The notes under the pieces are model-generated. The model was not told the DNA's origin. It saw nothing but the letters and a program-made list of their open reading frames with translations, and ran no database searches. From Streptomyces noursei (lineage in GTDB: Bacteria; Actinomycetota; Actinomycetes; Streptomycetales; Streptomycetaceae): DNA of 64,000 nt. Each line of letters starts with the position of its first letter. Within the stretch, counting starts at the first letter, position 1. Where the stretch lies: contig NZ_CP070326.1 of NCBI RefSeq assembly GCF_016917755.1, positions 2,170,001-2,234,000 of the forward strand, in the 5' to 3' direction. Position numbers and translations under genes: made by a program. This document shows, one piece after another, positions 42,083 through 51,587 of this stretch.

Positions 42083-44506
42083 GTGGGTTCCGTCCAGGTG
42101 ACGCACTCCGGAACGTCGCGTTGGCGGCGCCGCACCGGTGAGTACAGCTCGCTCGCCGCCGCCCTGGAGGCCGCCGGGGACGGTGACGTCCTGACCGTGC
42201 CGGCCGGGACCTACCGGGAGAACCTGGTGCTCCAGCGGGCGGTGACGCTGCGTGGGCCGGAGGGGGCGCGCGGCTCGGTGCGGATCGCGCCGGCCGACGG
42301 GGTGGCGCTGACGATACGGGCCTCGGCCACCGTCCACGACCTGCACCTGGAGGCGACCGACTCGGCGTCGCCGGCGCTGCTGGTGGAGGACGGCGCCCCC
42401 GAGTTGACCGACATCCGGGTGGTGACCCGGTCCGCGGCGGGGATCGAGGTGCGCGGCGGGGCCCGTCCGACGGTGCGGCGCTGCACGGTCGACAACGCCG
42501 GCGGGGTCGGCATCAGCGTCCTGGACGGCGCCGGCGGGGTCTTCGAGGAGTGCGAGGTGATGGCCGCCGGCCAGGCCGGGGTGGCGGTGCGCGGCGGCGC
42601 CCACCCGCGGCTGGAGAACTGCCGGATCCATCACACCTCGGGCGCCGGGCTGTCGCTGTCGGGCGAGGGCAGCGCGGTCGAGGCGGTGGGCTGTGAGCTG
42701 TACGAGATCAAGGGCACCGGCATCCAGGTCGCGGCGCGGGCCGCCGGCCACCTCACCGACTGCACGGTGCACCGCACCACCGCGGACGGCGTCACCCTGG
42801 ACACCGACGCGGTGCTCACCCTCGCCGACTGCGACATCCACGACATCCCGGAGAACGCGGTGGACCTGCGGTCCCGGTCGGTGCTGACGCTGACCCGCAG
42901 CACCGTGCGGCACTTCGGGCGCAACGGCCTGTCGGTGTGGGACCCGGGCACCCGGGTGGACGCCAACCAGTGCGAGATCCACGACAGTACGGGCGACTAC
43001 CCGGCGGTGTGGGTCAGCGACGGCGCGACCGCGGTGCTGGACTCGACGCGGGTGCACGACGTCCCCGACGCGCTGTTCGTCCTGGACCGGGGCTCCCGGG
43101 CCGACGTCGTGGACTGCGACATCGCGCAGGTCCGCAACACCGCGGTGTCGGTGAGCGACGGCGCCACCGTCCAGCTGGACGACTGCCGGATCCGGGAGGT
43201 CTCGACCGGTGCGTGGTTCCGCGACCACGGCAGCGGCGGCACGCTCGCCAACTGCACCGTCGACGGGGCACAGACCGGCGTGATCGTCACCAAGGGCGCG
43301 GACCCCACCATCGAGGGGTGCACGGTCAGTTCGCCGACCGAGGCCGGCTTCTACGTCTCGGCGGAGGGCCGCGGCACCTTCCACAGCTGCCGGGTCACCG
43401 GCAGTTCCGGCTTCGGCTTCCATGTGATCGACGGCTGCCGGACGACGCTGACCCGGTGCCGTACGGAGCGGTGCGCGCGCGGCGGGTACGAGTTCGCCGA
43501 CGCGCTCGGCGACGGCAGTGGCGGCGGGCCCACGGTCGAGGACTGCACCAGCGACGAGAGCCGGGCCACGCAGGAGCCGACGGTGACCGCCCCGGCGGTG
43601 CAGCAGACCACCCAGACCGCCGGGCTGCTGGGCAACGTCCCGGCACCGCGCCCGGCGCCGGCCGCCGCCGCGCCCCCGGAGGCGCCGGCGACCGGCCGGC
43701 CCGCCGAAGAGGTGCTGGGCGAACTGGACACCCTGGTGGGGCTGGACAGCGTCAAGCGGGAGGTGCGCACCCTGATCAACATGATCGAGGTGGGGCGCCG
43801 CCGGCAGGAGGCCGGCCTGAAGGCCGCGTCCGTCCGCCGCCACCTGGTGTTCACCGGCTCCCCCGGGACCGGCAAGACCACGGTGGCCCGGCTGTACGGC
43901 GAGATCCTGCACTCCCTGGGGGTGTTGGAGCGCGGCCATCTGGTCGAGGTGTCGCGGGTGGACCTGGTGGGCGAGCACATCGGCTCGACGGCGATCCGCA
44001 CCCAGGAGGCGTTCGACCGGGCCCGCGGCGGGGTGCTGTTCGTCGACGAGGCGTACGCCCTCTCCCCCGAGGACTCCGGGCGGGACTTCGGCAAGGAGGC
44101 CATCGACACCCTGGTGAAGCTGATGGAGGACCACCGGGACGCGGTGGTGGTCATCGTGGCCGGCTACACCGCGGAGATGGAGCGGTTCCTGGCAGTCAAC
44201 CCGGGTATCTCGTCGCGTTTCTCACGGACCATCAGGTTCGGTGACTACGCGCCGGAGGAGCTGCTGCGGATCGTCGAGCAGCAGGGCGAGGAGCACGAGT
44301 ACCGCCTCGCCGACGGGGCCGACGAGGCGCTGCTCAAGTACTTCACGGCGCTACCCAAGGGGCCGTCGTTCGGCAACGGCCGGACGGCACGGCAGACGTT
44401 CGAGGCGATGGTCGAGCGGCACGCGGGTCGGGTCGCCAACCTCACCGACCCGAGCACCGACGACCTGACCCTGCTCTACGCCGAGGACCTGCCCGAACTC
44501 ACCTGA
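42083..44506 (+). CDS. right-handed beta-helix protein fused to CbxX/CfxQ-type AAA+ ATPase
   Basis: 807 aa. Residues 15-490 are a parallel beta-helix made of about 20 repeats of 22-24 residues with C/V/L stacks (LVEDGAPELTDIRV, GGAHPRLENCRIHHTSG). A Pro/Ala linker follows, then an AAA+ domain: LDTLVGLDSVKREVRTLINM, Walker A FTGSPGTGKTTVARLYG, Walker B GVLFVDEAYALS, and sensor-type VVIVAGYTAEM, as in CbxX and EccA proteins. The helix may bind a polysaccharide or protein partner that the ATPase remodels. The first 70 nt of the longer frame overlap the recombinase leader, so GTG 42083 is preferred. Confidence 0.87.
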   Translation: MGSVQVTHSGTSRWRRRTGEYSSLAAALEAAGDGDVLTVPAGTYRENLVLQRAVTLRGPEGARGSVRIAPADGVALTIRASATVHDLHLEATDSASPALLVEDGAPELTDIRVVTRSAAGIEVRGGARPTVRRCTVDNAGGVGISVLDGAGGVFEECEVMAAGQAGVAVRGGAHPRLENCRIHHTSGAGLSLSGEGSAVEAVGCELYEIKGTGIQVAARAAGHLTDCTVHRTTADGVTLDTDAVLTLADCDIHDIPENAVDLRSRSVLTLTRSTVRHFGRNGLSVWDPGTRVDANQCEIHDSTGDYPAVWVSDGATAVLDSTRVHDVPDALFVLDRGSRADVVDCDIAQVRNTAVSVSDGATVQLDDCRIREVSTGAWFRDHGSGGTLANCTVDGAQTGVIVTKGADPTIEGCTVSSPTEAGFYVSAEGRGTFHSCRVTGSSGFGFHVIDGCRTTLTRCRTERCARGGYEFADALGDGSGGGPTVEDCTSDESRATQEPTVTAPAVQQTTQTAGLLGNVPAPRPAPAAAAPPEAPATGRPAEEVLGELDTLVGLDSVKREVRTLINMIEVGRRRQEAGLKAASVRRHLVFTGSPGTGKTTVARLYGEILHSLGVLERGHLVEVSRVDLVGEHIGSTAIRTQEAFDRARGGVLFVDEAYALSPEDSGRDFGKEAIDTLVKLMEDHRDAVVVIVAGYTAEMERFLAVNPGISSRFSRTIRFGDYAPEELLRIVEQQGEEHEYRLADGADEALLKYFTALPKGPSFGNGRTARQTFEAMVERHAGRVANLTDPSTDDLTLLYAEDLPELT

Positions 44507-46884
44507 CTCCCGGTGTAGTTGGTGCGCCGGGCCGGTATCCCCGGGCCCAGCCGGGCGAGCAGTTCGGCGCGCACCCGGCCGAAGACCGGGTCGGCCTGGT
44601 AGTCGCCGTGGCCCAGGATCTGGGCGGGCAGCGGGTTCTGCAGGGTGCGACCGAAGGCGAGCGGGTCGCGCAGCGGTCCCTCGTCGACGGCCCGGCCGTC
44701 CTCGCAGGAGAGCAGGATCGGGCCGCCGATCGGGTCGGTGAAGCGCCACAGGTTGCGCCAGTCGTCCATCTCGCGGTGCAGGCCGGTGAGGGCGGGCGGG
44801 CCGAAGAAGGCGGGGAACCAACGGCCGTAGAGGCGTTCCAGCGGGCTGCCGTAGGTGAGCAGGGCGACCCGGCTGCGGGTGACGAGATCCAGCTGCCAGA
44901 CGGCCGCCGCGGCCAGCACGCTGCCCTGGGAGTGGCCGGAGATCACCAGCCGGCCGTCGTACTGCTCGGTCCAGGTGGCCATCCGCCAGGTGAGGTCGGG
45001 GACGGCGCGCTCGGCGTAACAGGGCGGCGCGAAGGGGTGCGCGGCGCGCGGCCAGAAGGTGCCGACGTCCCAGAGGATGCCGATGGTGCGGCGGGCGGAG
45101 TGGTCGCGGTAGGCGCGCCGGCCCATGGTGAGCAGGAGGATCACGCCGGCGCCCATCAGCCAGGAGCCGAGGGACTCGGCGGCCTCGGCGGCGGCGTGCA
45201 CGAACGGCGCGGCGCCCTCGGTGGCGCGGCCGGGGGCGCGGTCGGTGAGCCAGGCGCCGGCCACCGCGCCGGCGCCCAGGACGAGGGTGACGGCGGCGAT
45301 GGCGGCCACCAGGACCGGCGCCGCGTCGGTGAGCCCGGCGCGGGCGATGGTGCCCGCGATGCGCTCGGTGCGCAGCACGTCGGGGCGCTCACGCGGGTCG
45401 TAGAGGCCGGGGACGTCCCTGGCGACGCGCTTGCGGACGGCCAGCACCCGGACGCCGGCCAGGACGGCGACGGCCGCGACCACCACCAGCAGCGCGGGCA
45501 GTACCGACGCCTGCCAGGAGAGCACGACCGGCGGCCCGGGGATCGGGGCGTGGTCCTGGCCGGGGGTGGCGGGCCCGTCGATCCAGTCGGCGAACCGCTG
45601 GGCCACTCCCCCGGACAGCACCCCGGCGACCGCGCAGGACAGCAGCGCGACGGCCGGCCCGCCCATGCCGCGCAGCGCGGTCCGGGTCTCGTCCCGGGCG
45701 GCGCGCTGGAGGAACCAGGCGGTCACCACCAGGGCCAGCACCAGCACGCTCTGGCAGACGGCGATCCCGCCGAACGCCGCGACACCGGGCAGCGGGCCGT
45801 GGCTCCGCGCCGCCGGCCGGGCCCAGGCGGCATAGCCGGCGGTGAGCGCGAGCACCGCCAGCGCGGCGTACGGCAGCGCCCGCACGGCGAGGCGGTCGGT
45901 CTCCTCGTCGCGGGCCGCCTCGCTGCGGGCGGTGCGCCAGACGATGACCAGGGTGCCGGCGGCGAGCAGCAGGACCAGGCCGGTCAGGGTCCGGCCGACG
46001 GCGGTCAGGGCGGTGGCGCCGGCCCGGCTGTCGGCCCGGAGGGAGGCGACGAGCAGGGGGGCGGCGATGGTCAGCACCCCGGCCGCGGTGTGCGCGGCGC
46101 GCAGCCGGGCGACGAGCCGGCGGCCGTACCAGAAGCCGTCCAGGCCCAGCGCGGTGCGCTCGTGGGCGGGGGTGTCACGGGAGGCGCCGGGGCGGCGCGG
46201 CGGCGGGGAGGCGGACTCGTAGGCGCTCCAGGTGCGGTGCGAGAGCCACCACAGGAAGCCGACGACCAGCAGGGGCAGCAGGGAGGCGAGGACCAGGCGG
46301 CGGCCCGGGATGCTCCACCAGCCGCCGCCCGCGGGGTTGAGGAAGCCCAGCCAGGACTTGCCGGTGACGCAGGACGGGGTGCCGGCGCACTGCCAGGCGC
46401 TGAGGTCGAGGGCGACCTCGCAGGCCGCGGCGGCCAGCAGGACGGTGAGGGTGAGGGCGAGCAGCCGCACCAGGAGGTCGTAGATCCGCTGGCCGCGGTG
46501 GTCGGGCGGGGCGGCCGGGCGCATCCAGTGGGCGAGGTTGGCGACCATGAACGGCAGCAGGACCAGCCAGAGCGCGCGGGCGCCGTTGCCGGAGGTGAGG
46601 TTGGACCAGCAGTACGCCTCGCGGACCGGCTCGGTCCGGTAGTCGTCGGGCCGCTGCTCGGCGTCCGCGTCGTCGGTGCGGCGGTAGCAGGCGGCGGTGT
46701 CGTCGCCGGTGATCCGCTGGACCCGCGGGTCGCCGAGCATCTCCTGCGGGGTGGCGCCGCCGACGCCGTGGACCAGCAGCTCCAGGGCGAGCTGCGGCTG
46801 CGGTGCGGTGGCCGGTGGTGCGCCCCTCGTCGGACCGGGATCCGTCGAGCGGGCGGGTGGTGGTGTGGTGGCCGCGGTCTCCAC
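44476..46884 (-). CDS. large polytopic membrane protein with lipase-like alpha/beta-hydrolase motif
   Basis: 802 aa. A short N-terminal soluble part contains LELLVHGVGGATPQEML; about ten membrane helices follow; a C-terminal soluble domain has YDGRLVISGHSQGSVLAAAA with a GHSQG nucleophile elbow and LTYGSPLERLYGRWF. HGVGG at the start may form the oxyanion hole of the same hydrolase fold, split by the membrane section. Lipid or ester hydrolysis at the membrane is likely; substrate unknown. Its 3' end overlaps the beta-helix gene tail to tail by 31 bp. Confidence 0.83.
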   Translation of the reverse strand: METAATTPPPARSTDPGPTRGAPPATAPQPQLALELLVHGVGGATPQEMLGDPRVQRITGDDTAACYRRTDDADAEQRPDDYRTEPVREAYCWSNLTSGNGARALWLVLLPFMVANLAHWMRPAAPPDHRGQRIYDLLVRLLALTLTVLLAAAACEVALDLSAWQCAGTPSCVTGKSWLGFLNPAGGGWWSIPGRRLVLASLLPLLVVGFLWWLSHRTWSAYESASPPPRRPGASRDTPAHERTALGLDGFWYGRRLVARLRAAHTAAGVLTIAAPLLVASLRADSRAGATALTAVGRTLTGLVLLLAAGTLVIVWRTARSEAARDEETDRLAVRALPYAALAVLALTAGYAAWARPAARSHGPLPGVAAFGGIAVCQSVLVLALVVTAWFLQRAARDETRTALRGMGGPAVALLSCAVAGVLSGGVAQRFADWIDGPATPGQDHAPIPGPPVVLSWQASVLPALLVVVAAVAVLAGVRVLAVRKRVARDVPGLYDPRERPDVLRTERIAGTIARAGLTDAAPVLVAAIAAVTLVLGAGAVAGAWLTDRAPGRATEGAAPFVHAAAEAAESLGSWLMGAGVILLLTMGRRAYRDHSARRTIGILWDVGTFWPRAAHPFAPPCYAERAVPDLTWRMATWTEQYDGRLVISGHSQGSVLAAAAVWQLDLVTRSRVALLTYGSPLERLYGRWFPAFFGPPALTGLHREMDDWRNLWRFTDPIGGPILLSCEDGRAVDEGPLRDPLAFGRTLQNPLPAQILGHGDYQADPVFGRVRAELLARLGPGIPARRTNYTGSQVSSGRSSA

Positions 46885-47210
46885 TGGCTGTCCCCCGATG
46901 TCAGTGCGGTGCGGTGTGGTGTTGTGGGGCGGCCGGGGTCGGTCGTGGTCGGTGGTGCGGTGGGCCGCCTCTTCGGATTGTCCCTGCCCTCTGGGAGCGT
47001 TCGCACCCCGGTTCCGGTTCCCGGCGCGCCGGTTGTGGCTCCCGGGACGCCGGTTGCCGTACCCCGCTTGTGGTGTGCCCGGTCGCGGTGTGCCCGGATC
47101 GGGGTGGCTGTCGGACCCGCGTGCGAGGATGTGGTCAGCACAGATCGCAGGCGGCGGACAGCCGGCGGAAGGACCCGGGGCGGTGAGCCGGGTGGAAGGG
47201 ACGGGCCGCG
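46885..47210. other. divergent intergenic region, low complexity
   Basis: A 326-bp GT/GC-rich stretch between divergent genes with irregular short repeats of GTGGTG and GCCGGTT type. It must carry promoters for the membrane hydrolase and the DeoR gene, but no clear motif stands out. Confidence 0.45.
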
Positions 47211-48059
47211 GTGGGCGACAACCAGAATCTCCTCGCGGAGCAGCGGCGGGCCCTGATCCTCGATGAGGTCAGGCGACGCGGCGGCGTGCGGGTCAACGAA
47301 CTGACCCGCCGGCTGAGCGTCTCGGACATGACGGTCCGTCGCGATCTGGACGCACTCGCCCGCCAGGGCATGATCGAGAAGGTGCACGGCGGCGCCCTTC
47401 CGGTGAGCGATCCCAGCGCGCACGAGCCGGGTTTCGAGGTGAAGTCGGGGCTGGAGCTGAGCGCCAAGGCGGCGATCGCCAAGGCGGCGGCCGAGTTGGC
47501 GGTACCGGGCAGCGCGATCGCGCTGGCGGGCGGCACGACGGCGTACGCGCTGGCGCAACGACTGCTGGAGGTGCCGGAGCTGACGGTGGTGACGAATTCG
47601 GTGCGGGTGGCCGATGTGTTCTACAACGCCCAGCGGGCGGCGGCCAGCGGCGGCGAGGGCCGGCCGGCCGCGGAGGCGGCGACGGTGGTGCTGACGGGCG
47701 GGATGCGCACGCCGTCGGACACCCTCGTCGGCCCGGTGGCGGACGCCGCGATCCGGTCGCTCCACTTCGACCTGCTCTTCCTCGGGGTGCACGGCATATC
47801 GGTGGAGGCGGGACTGTCCACGCCCAATCTCGCGGAGGCGGAGACCAACCGGCATTTCGTGCGGTCCGCGCGGCGGGTGGTGGTGGTCGCCGACCACACC
47901 AAGTGGGGCACGGTCGGCCTGAGTTCGTTCGCCGCGCTGGACGAGGTGGACGTGCTGGTGACGGACGCCGGACTGTCCGCCGAGGCGCGGGCGGAGTTCG
48001 CGGACCGGTCGACGGAGCTGGTGGTGGCGGGCGAGCCGACGGGCGACGCAGACAGCTGA
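47211..48059 (+). CDS. DeoR-family transcriptional regulator
   Basis: 282 aa. The helix-turn-helix is GGVRVNELTRRLSVSDMTVRR with the recognition segment followed by MIEKVHGGA. The sensor domain has IALAGGTTAYALA, TVVTNSVRVADVF, DLLFLGVHGIS and LDEVDVLVTDAGLS. No metabolic gene is adjacent on this strand, so its regulon is not evident. GTG start chosen because the protein then begins in register with the family. Confidence 0.9.
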   Translation: MGDNQNLLAEQRRALILDEVRRRGGVRVNELTRRLSVSDMTVRRDLDALARQGMIEKVHGGALPVSDPSAHEPGFEVKSGLELSAKAAIAKAAAELAVPGSAIALAGGTTAYALAQRLLEVPELTVVTNSVRVADVFYNAQRAAASGGEGRPAAEAATVVLTGGMRTPSDTLVGPVADAAIRSLHFDLLFLGVHGISVEAGLSTPNLAEAETNRHFVRSARRVVVVADHTKWGTVGLSSFAALDEVDVLVTDAGLSAEARAEFADRSTELVVAGEPTGDADS

Positions 48060-48118
48060 CGCCCCGTCAACTATGGTGTCCGGCGCAGCAGGACCCGTCC
48101 CCGGGAGGTGGGCGTCCC

Positions 48119-48592
48119 ATGACCCGACGGCTCCGCCCCGTCGCGCTCGACTTCGCCGTATCGGCGCCGCTGCGGCTGGCGTTCAGCGCAGAGGCCGCCG
48201 CCCCGCCCGAGGCCGTCTACGCCGCACTGGCGGACGACGTACCGGGCTGGGCGGACTGGTTCACCGGCGTCGCCCGGGCCGCACCGACGGATGACGGCCT
48301 CGGCCGCGAGGTGCGCCTCACCGGCGGCACCCGGTTCAGCGAGACGATCATGGCCGCCGAGCCCGCCGCGCGCTACGCCTACCGGGTCGACACCACCAAC
48401 GCCCCTGCCCTGCAGGCCCTGTTGGAGGACTGGCAACTGGCGCCGGCCGGCGCCGGGACGCGGGTGCGGTGGACGTTCGCGGCGGACGGCCCGGCGCCGT
48501 TCCGCTGGCTGATGCCGCTGGCCCGGCCGGCCCTCGGGCGTTCCTTCCGCGCCTCGATACGGGCCCTGGACCGGCGGCTCGCCGGCGGCTGA
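48119..48592 (+). CDS. SRPBCC (START/Bet v1-like) family protein
   Basis: 157 aa. FSAEAAAPPEAVYAALADDV and the later TRVRWTFAADGPAPFRWLMP match the polyketide-cyclase/SRPBCC fold, which binds hydrophobic ligands. It is not next to a biosynthetic cluster. Ribosome site GGGAGG is about 10 nt upstream. Confidence 0.82.
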   Translation: MTRRLRPVALDFAVSAPLRLAFSAEAAAPPEAVYAALADDVPGWADWFTGVARAAPTDDGLGREVRLTGGTRFSETIMAAEPAARYAYRVDTTNAPALQALLEDWQLAPAGAGTRVRWTFAADGPAPFRWLMPLARPALGRSFRASIRALDRRLAGG

Positions 48593-48619
48593 CGGCCCGA
48601 CCCGGCCGGCGCTGGCGCC

Positions 48620-49777
48620 TCAGTCGCCCCAGGAGCCGGTGTCGAGGAAGTGCTCGATGGTCCGGGTGTAGGGGGCGATGTCGAGCCCCTGCTCGGCCAG
48701 CCAGTCGTCCGAGTAGTACTTGTCGAGGTAGCGGTCGCCGGGGTCGCACAGCAGCGTCACCACGGAACCAGTGCGGCCCTCGGCGACCATCTCCGCGACG
48801 ATCTTCAGGGCGCTCCACAGCCCGGTGCCGGTCGAGCCGCCCGCCTTGCGGCCGATCGCCCGCTCCAGCGCGCGGACGGCGGCGACGCTGGCCGCGTCCG
48901 GGACCTTCATCATCCGGTCGATCGCGCCGGGCAGGAAGCTCGGCTCCATGCGCGGCCGGCCGATGCCCTCGATCCGGGACGCGGTGGCGCAGTCGGTCGA
49001 GGCGTCGCCGGCGAGCCAGCCGTCGAAGAAGCAGGAGTTCTCCGGGTCGGGGACGCAGATCCGGGTGTCGTACTGCATGTAGTGGACGTAGCGGGCGATG
49101 GTCGCGGAGGTGCCGCCGGTGCCGGCGGTGGCGACGATCCAGGTCGGCTCGGGGTAGCGCTCCAGCCGCAGCTGCTGGTAGATCGACTCGGCGATGTTGT
49201 TGTTGCCCCGCCAGTCGGTGGCCCGCTCGGCGTAGGTGAACTGGTCCATGTAGTGGCCGCCGGACTCGGCGGCGAGCCGGGCGGAGACCTCGTAGACCGT
49301 CCGCGGGTCCTGGACCAGGTGACAGGTGCCGCCGTGGAACTCGATCAACCGGGTCTTCTCCCGGCTGGTGGTGGCCGGCATCACCGCGATGAACGGCACG
49401 CCGATCAGCGACGCGAAGTACGCCTCCGAGACGGCCGTGGAGCCGCTGGAGGACTCGATCACCGGCTTCCCGGGACGGATCCAGCCGTTGCACAGCCCGT
49501 AGAGGAAGAGCGAGCGGGCCAGCCGGTGCTTGAGGCTGCCGGTGGGGTGCGTCGACTCGTCCTTGAGGTAGAGGTCGATGCCCCACTTCTCGGGCAGCGG
49601 GAAGCGCAGCAGATGGGTGTCGGCGGTGCGGTTGGCATCCGCCTGGACCTTGCGGACGGCTTCGTTGAGCCAGTCCCGGTAGCTCTGATCCGAGCGGTCC
49701 ACATCGACGGTCGGCTGGACCGACGAGGCCGTTTCCTGGTCTCCAGGCCGGCTCTGCGGCTGTTGTGCGGTACTCAC
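48620..49777 (-). CDS. PLP-dependent cysteine synthase-family enzyme, Cds1-like cysteine desulfhydrase
   Basis: 385 aa. The PLP lysine is in [18 protein letters not shown], the substrate loop is [14 protein letters not shown] and the phosphate loop [15 protein letters not shown]. The long N terminus and insertions match mycobacterial Cds1 (Rv3684), which releases H2S and pyruvate from cysteine. GTG 49777 has GGAGGAG 8 nt upstream. It converges with the SRPBCC gene. Confidence 0.87.
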   Translation of the reverse strand: MSTAQQPQSRPGDQETASSVQPTVDVDRSDQSYRDWLNEAVRKVQADANRTADTHLLRFPLPEKWGIDLYLKDESTHPTGSLKHRLARSLFLYGLCNGWIRPGKPVIESSSGSTAVSEAYFASLIGVPFIAVMPATTSREKTRLIEFHGGTCHLVQDPRTVYEVSARLAAESGGHYMDQFTYAERATDWRGNNNIAESIYQQLRLERYPEPTWIVATAGTGGTSATIARYVHYMQYDTRICVPDPENSCFFDGWLAGDASTDCATASRIEGIGRPRMEPSFLPGAIDRMMKVPDAASVAAVRALERAIGRKAGGSTGTGLWSALKIVAEMVAEGRTGSVVTLLCDPGDRYLDKYYSDDWLAEQGLDIAPYTRTIEHFLDTGSWGD

Positions 49778-50022
49778 CGGCGCGCTCCTCCAGGGGGCCA
49801 CGGGCCCGCCTGGAAGGTCGGGCCGGTTTCGACTATAACCACCCGGCGCACGCTTCTCACCTGCATAAACATCACTTTGAGAGGCCCCAAGGAGGCCCTG
49901 GGGGAAGGGTGTTGTGCGCCTTTGCGCCCCATGCGGCACTGGTGTACAGGGCGCGGTGGCGGCAAACTTCCCTACGGGGGGCGGTGGACGGCACCGGCCC
50001 GCGACACCGGGGAGTGGTGAGG

Positions 50023-50310
50023 ATGGCCGAGCCGGAATACAACGCGACCGGCGTACGGATCGAGCGGTCGCTGCGGTCCTTGACCAGAGCGGGGCAGGTC
50101 CGCATCAGCGGCGGCCGACTGGCGCTGCTGACCAGCTACGGCAGGGAGATCGACAGCGCCCCGCTCGGCGCGGTGGAGGCCCACAAGCCCCTGTTCGCGG
50201 CCCGCGACCGGGCGCTCGCCATCCTCAACGGCAACCGCTACTCCCTCACGCTGGGCGCCCGCGACCGCTTCCTCAGCGCCGTACAGGCGGCCCGTCGGCC
50301 ACGCGCGTGA
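50023..50310 (+). CDS. small conserved hypothetical protein
   Basis: 95 aa with a helical, charged composition: [20 protein letters not shown] and [15 protein letters not shown]. No named family recognised. GGGGAG and GAGG precede the ATG. A cytoplasmic protein of unknown role. Confidence 0.72.
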   Translation: MAEPEYNATGVRIERSLRSLTRAGQVRISGGRLALLTSYGREIDSAPLGAVEAHKPLFAARDRALAILNGNRYSLTLGARDRFLSAVQAARRPRA

Positions 50311-50520
50311 ACGCCGGCCGGGGCCCGTCCGCTCCGGTACACCGGACAGCCCCCACGGCCGAGGCGGTGCGGTTGCGGCGGTGCACCGCCTGCCCGACCC
50401 TGGACACGTATCACTGAGGGTTCACCAGCGATGACGCTGTGGCGCAGCCGGTATCGCTGGTTCCGATCTTCGCCCCTCCCCGGTACGAGGGGCGCCCGGC
50501 CTCATCAGGGAGTCGCGGTC

Positions 50521-51021
50521 GTGATCAGGCAGCCCAGCAGACACTGCACGGTGGAGCTCCAAGCCGTCCCGGCCCGCATCGGCCATGTGCGCGGGATCGT
50601 CTCCGCGCAGCTGCGGCACTGGCATCTCGACGCCCTGATCGACCCGGCCTCGCTCGGGGTGACCGAGCTCCTGGCCAACGTCCACCGGCACGCCCGCCCC
50701 AGCAAGCAGTGCACCGTCGAACTCTGCGTCCTGCTCGACCAGTTGACGGTCTCGGTGCACGATCTCGATCCCCGACTGCCGCGCCTGCGGACCGCCGACA
50801 GCTGGGAGACCTCCGGCCGCGGGCTGGCGCTGATCGCGGCGCTCAGCGAGAGCTGGGGGGTACGCCCGCACGCCCCGGGCAAGGTCGTCTGGTTCACCCT
50901 CCCCGCCCTGACCACCGCCCCCGAAGGGGCCCGCGCGCTGCGCACCCACTGGGACACCGCGCCACTGCAGGAAGTGGGCACCGACCCCCGCCCCCGGAAC
51001 CGGAGCGCGAGGGTCGGCTGA
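50521..51021 (+). CDS. ATP-binding anti-sigma-type HATPase protein
   Basis: 166 aa with one HATPase_c_2 domain: SLGVTELLANVHRHARPS (N-box), VSVHDLDPRLPRL (G1, with DLDP where DxGxG is usual) and ETSGRGLALIAALSESW (G2). Streptomyces has many such orphan kinases that regulate sigma factors or act in two-protein switches. GTG 50521 has AGGGAG 8 nt upstream. Confidence 0.85.
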   Translation: MIRQPSRHCTVELQAVPARIGHVRGIVSAQLRHWHLDALIDPASLGVTELLANVHRHARPSKQCTVELCVLLDQLTVSVHDLDPRLPRLRTADSWETSGRGLALIAALSESWGVRPHAPGKVVWFTLPALTTAPEGARALRTHWDTAPLQEVGTDPRPRNRSARVG

Positions 51022-51030
51022 CGACGCGGT

Positions 51031-51351
51031 CTAGGCCGCCGCGCTCCCCTTGCGGCCGGAGCCGAAGTGCTCCTCCAGTACGGACAGCCGCCGCCAGTAC
51101 TCCTCCTCGTCGATCTCACCGGCGGCGAACCGGCGCCCGAGGACGGCGATCGGCGTCGGGGTGTCACCGCCGCCCGCGGGCCGGGGGCCGGGCCACGGGC
51201 CGAGGAAGGCCCGGCCGGGGCCGCCGTGCCGCCACACGGTGCGGCGCAGCAGGGTCACCGCACCGAAGGCGACGGCCGCCCAGACGAGCGGGACGAACAG
51301 GATCCAGGGACCCGGGCCGCCGCCGGACCAGTGTTCTGCCAATGCGTTCAT
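51031..51351 (-). CDS. membrane protein with C-terminal SHOCT domain
   Basis: 106 aa. One hydrophobic helix (ILFVPLVWAAVAFGAVTLL) and a C-terminal SHOCT motif LGRRFAAGEIDEEEYWRRLS. SHOCT motifs are short helical pieces thought to mediate oligomer formation. ATG 51351 is chosen since earlier sequence is low complexity. Confidence 0.85.
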   Translation of the reverse strand: MNALAEHWSGGGPGPWILFVPLVWAAVAFGAVTLLRRTVWRHGGPGRAFLGPWPGPRPAGGGDTPTPIAVLGRRFAAGEIDEEEYWRRLSVLEEHFGSGRKGSAAA

Positions 51352-51587
51352 GGAAGTCAGCTCCTTGACGGGACGCGCCGGACGACCTCCGCCCGCGGGC
51401 CGGCCGGAGTCGTCGGGATACGCCTTCGAGACTCGCTCCCCCGGCCCCGCGCGTCGTCGTACGCCCGGCGACAGTGCGCGTACGACGCACGGGGTACCGC
51501 CCCCGCCCCCGGGAGTACCCCGCCCCGGAGCCACTCCCCTCCCACCCCCTCTTGATCTTTGTAACTACTGGTATGTACAGTCACTGT

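Noticed and set aside
44608..47256. Very long plus-strand open frame over the membrane hydrolase
   Set aside because: Its Gly/Ala/Asp/Val composition is the usual antisense shadow of a GC-rich gene; the minus-strand product has helices and a GHSQG motif.
50307..50417. 36-codon frame overlapping the 95-aa gene (GTGA)
   Set aside because: The start overlap is suggestive, but composition is Pro/Arg/Thr-rich without a motif; too short to support.
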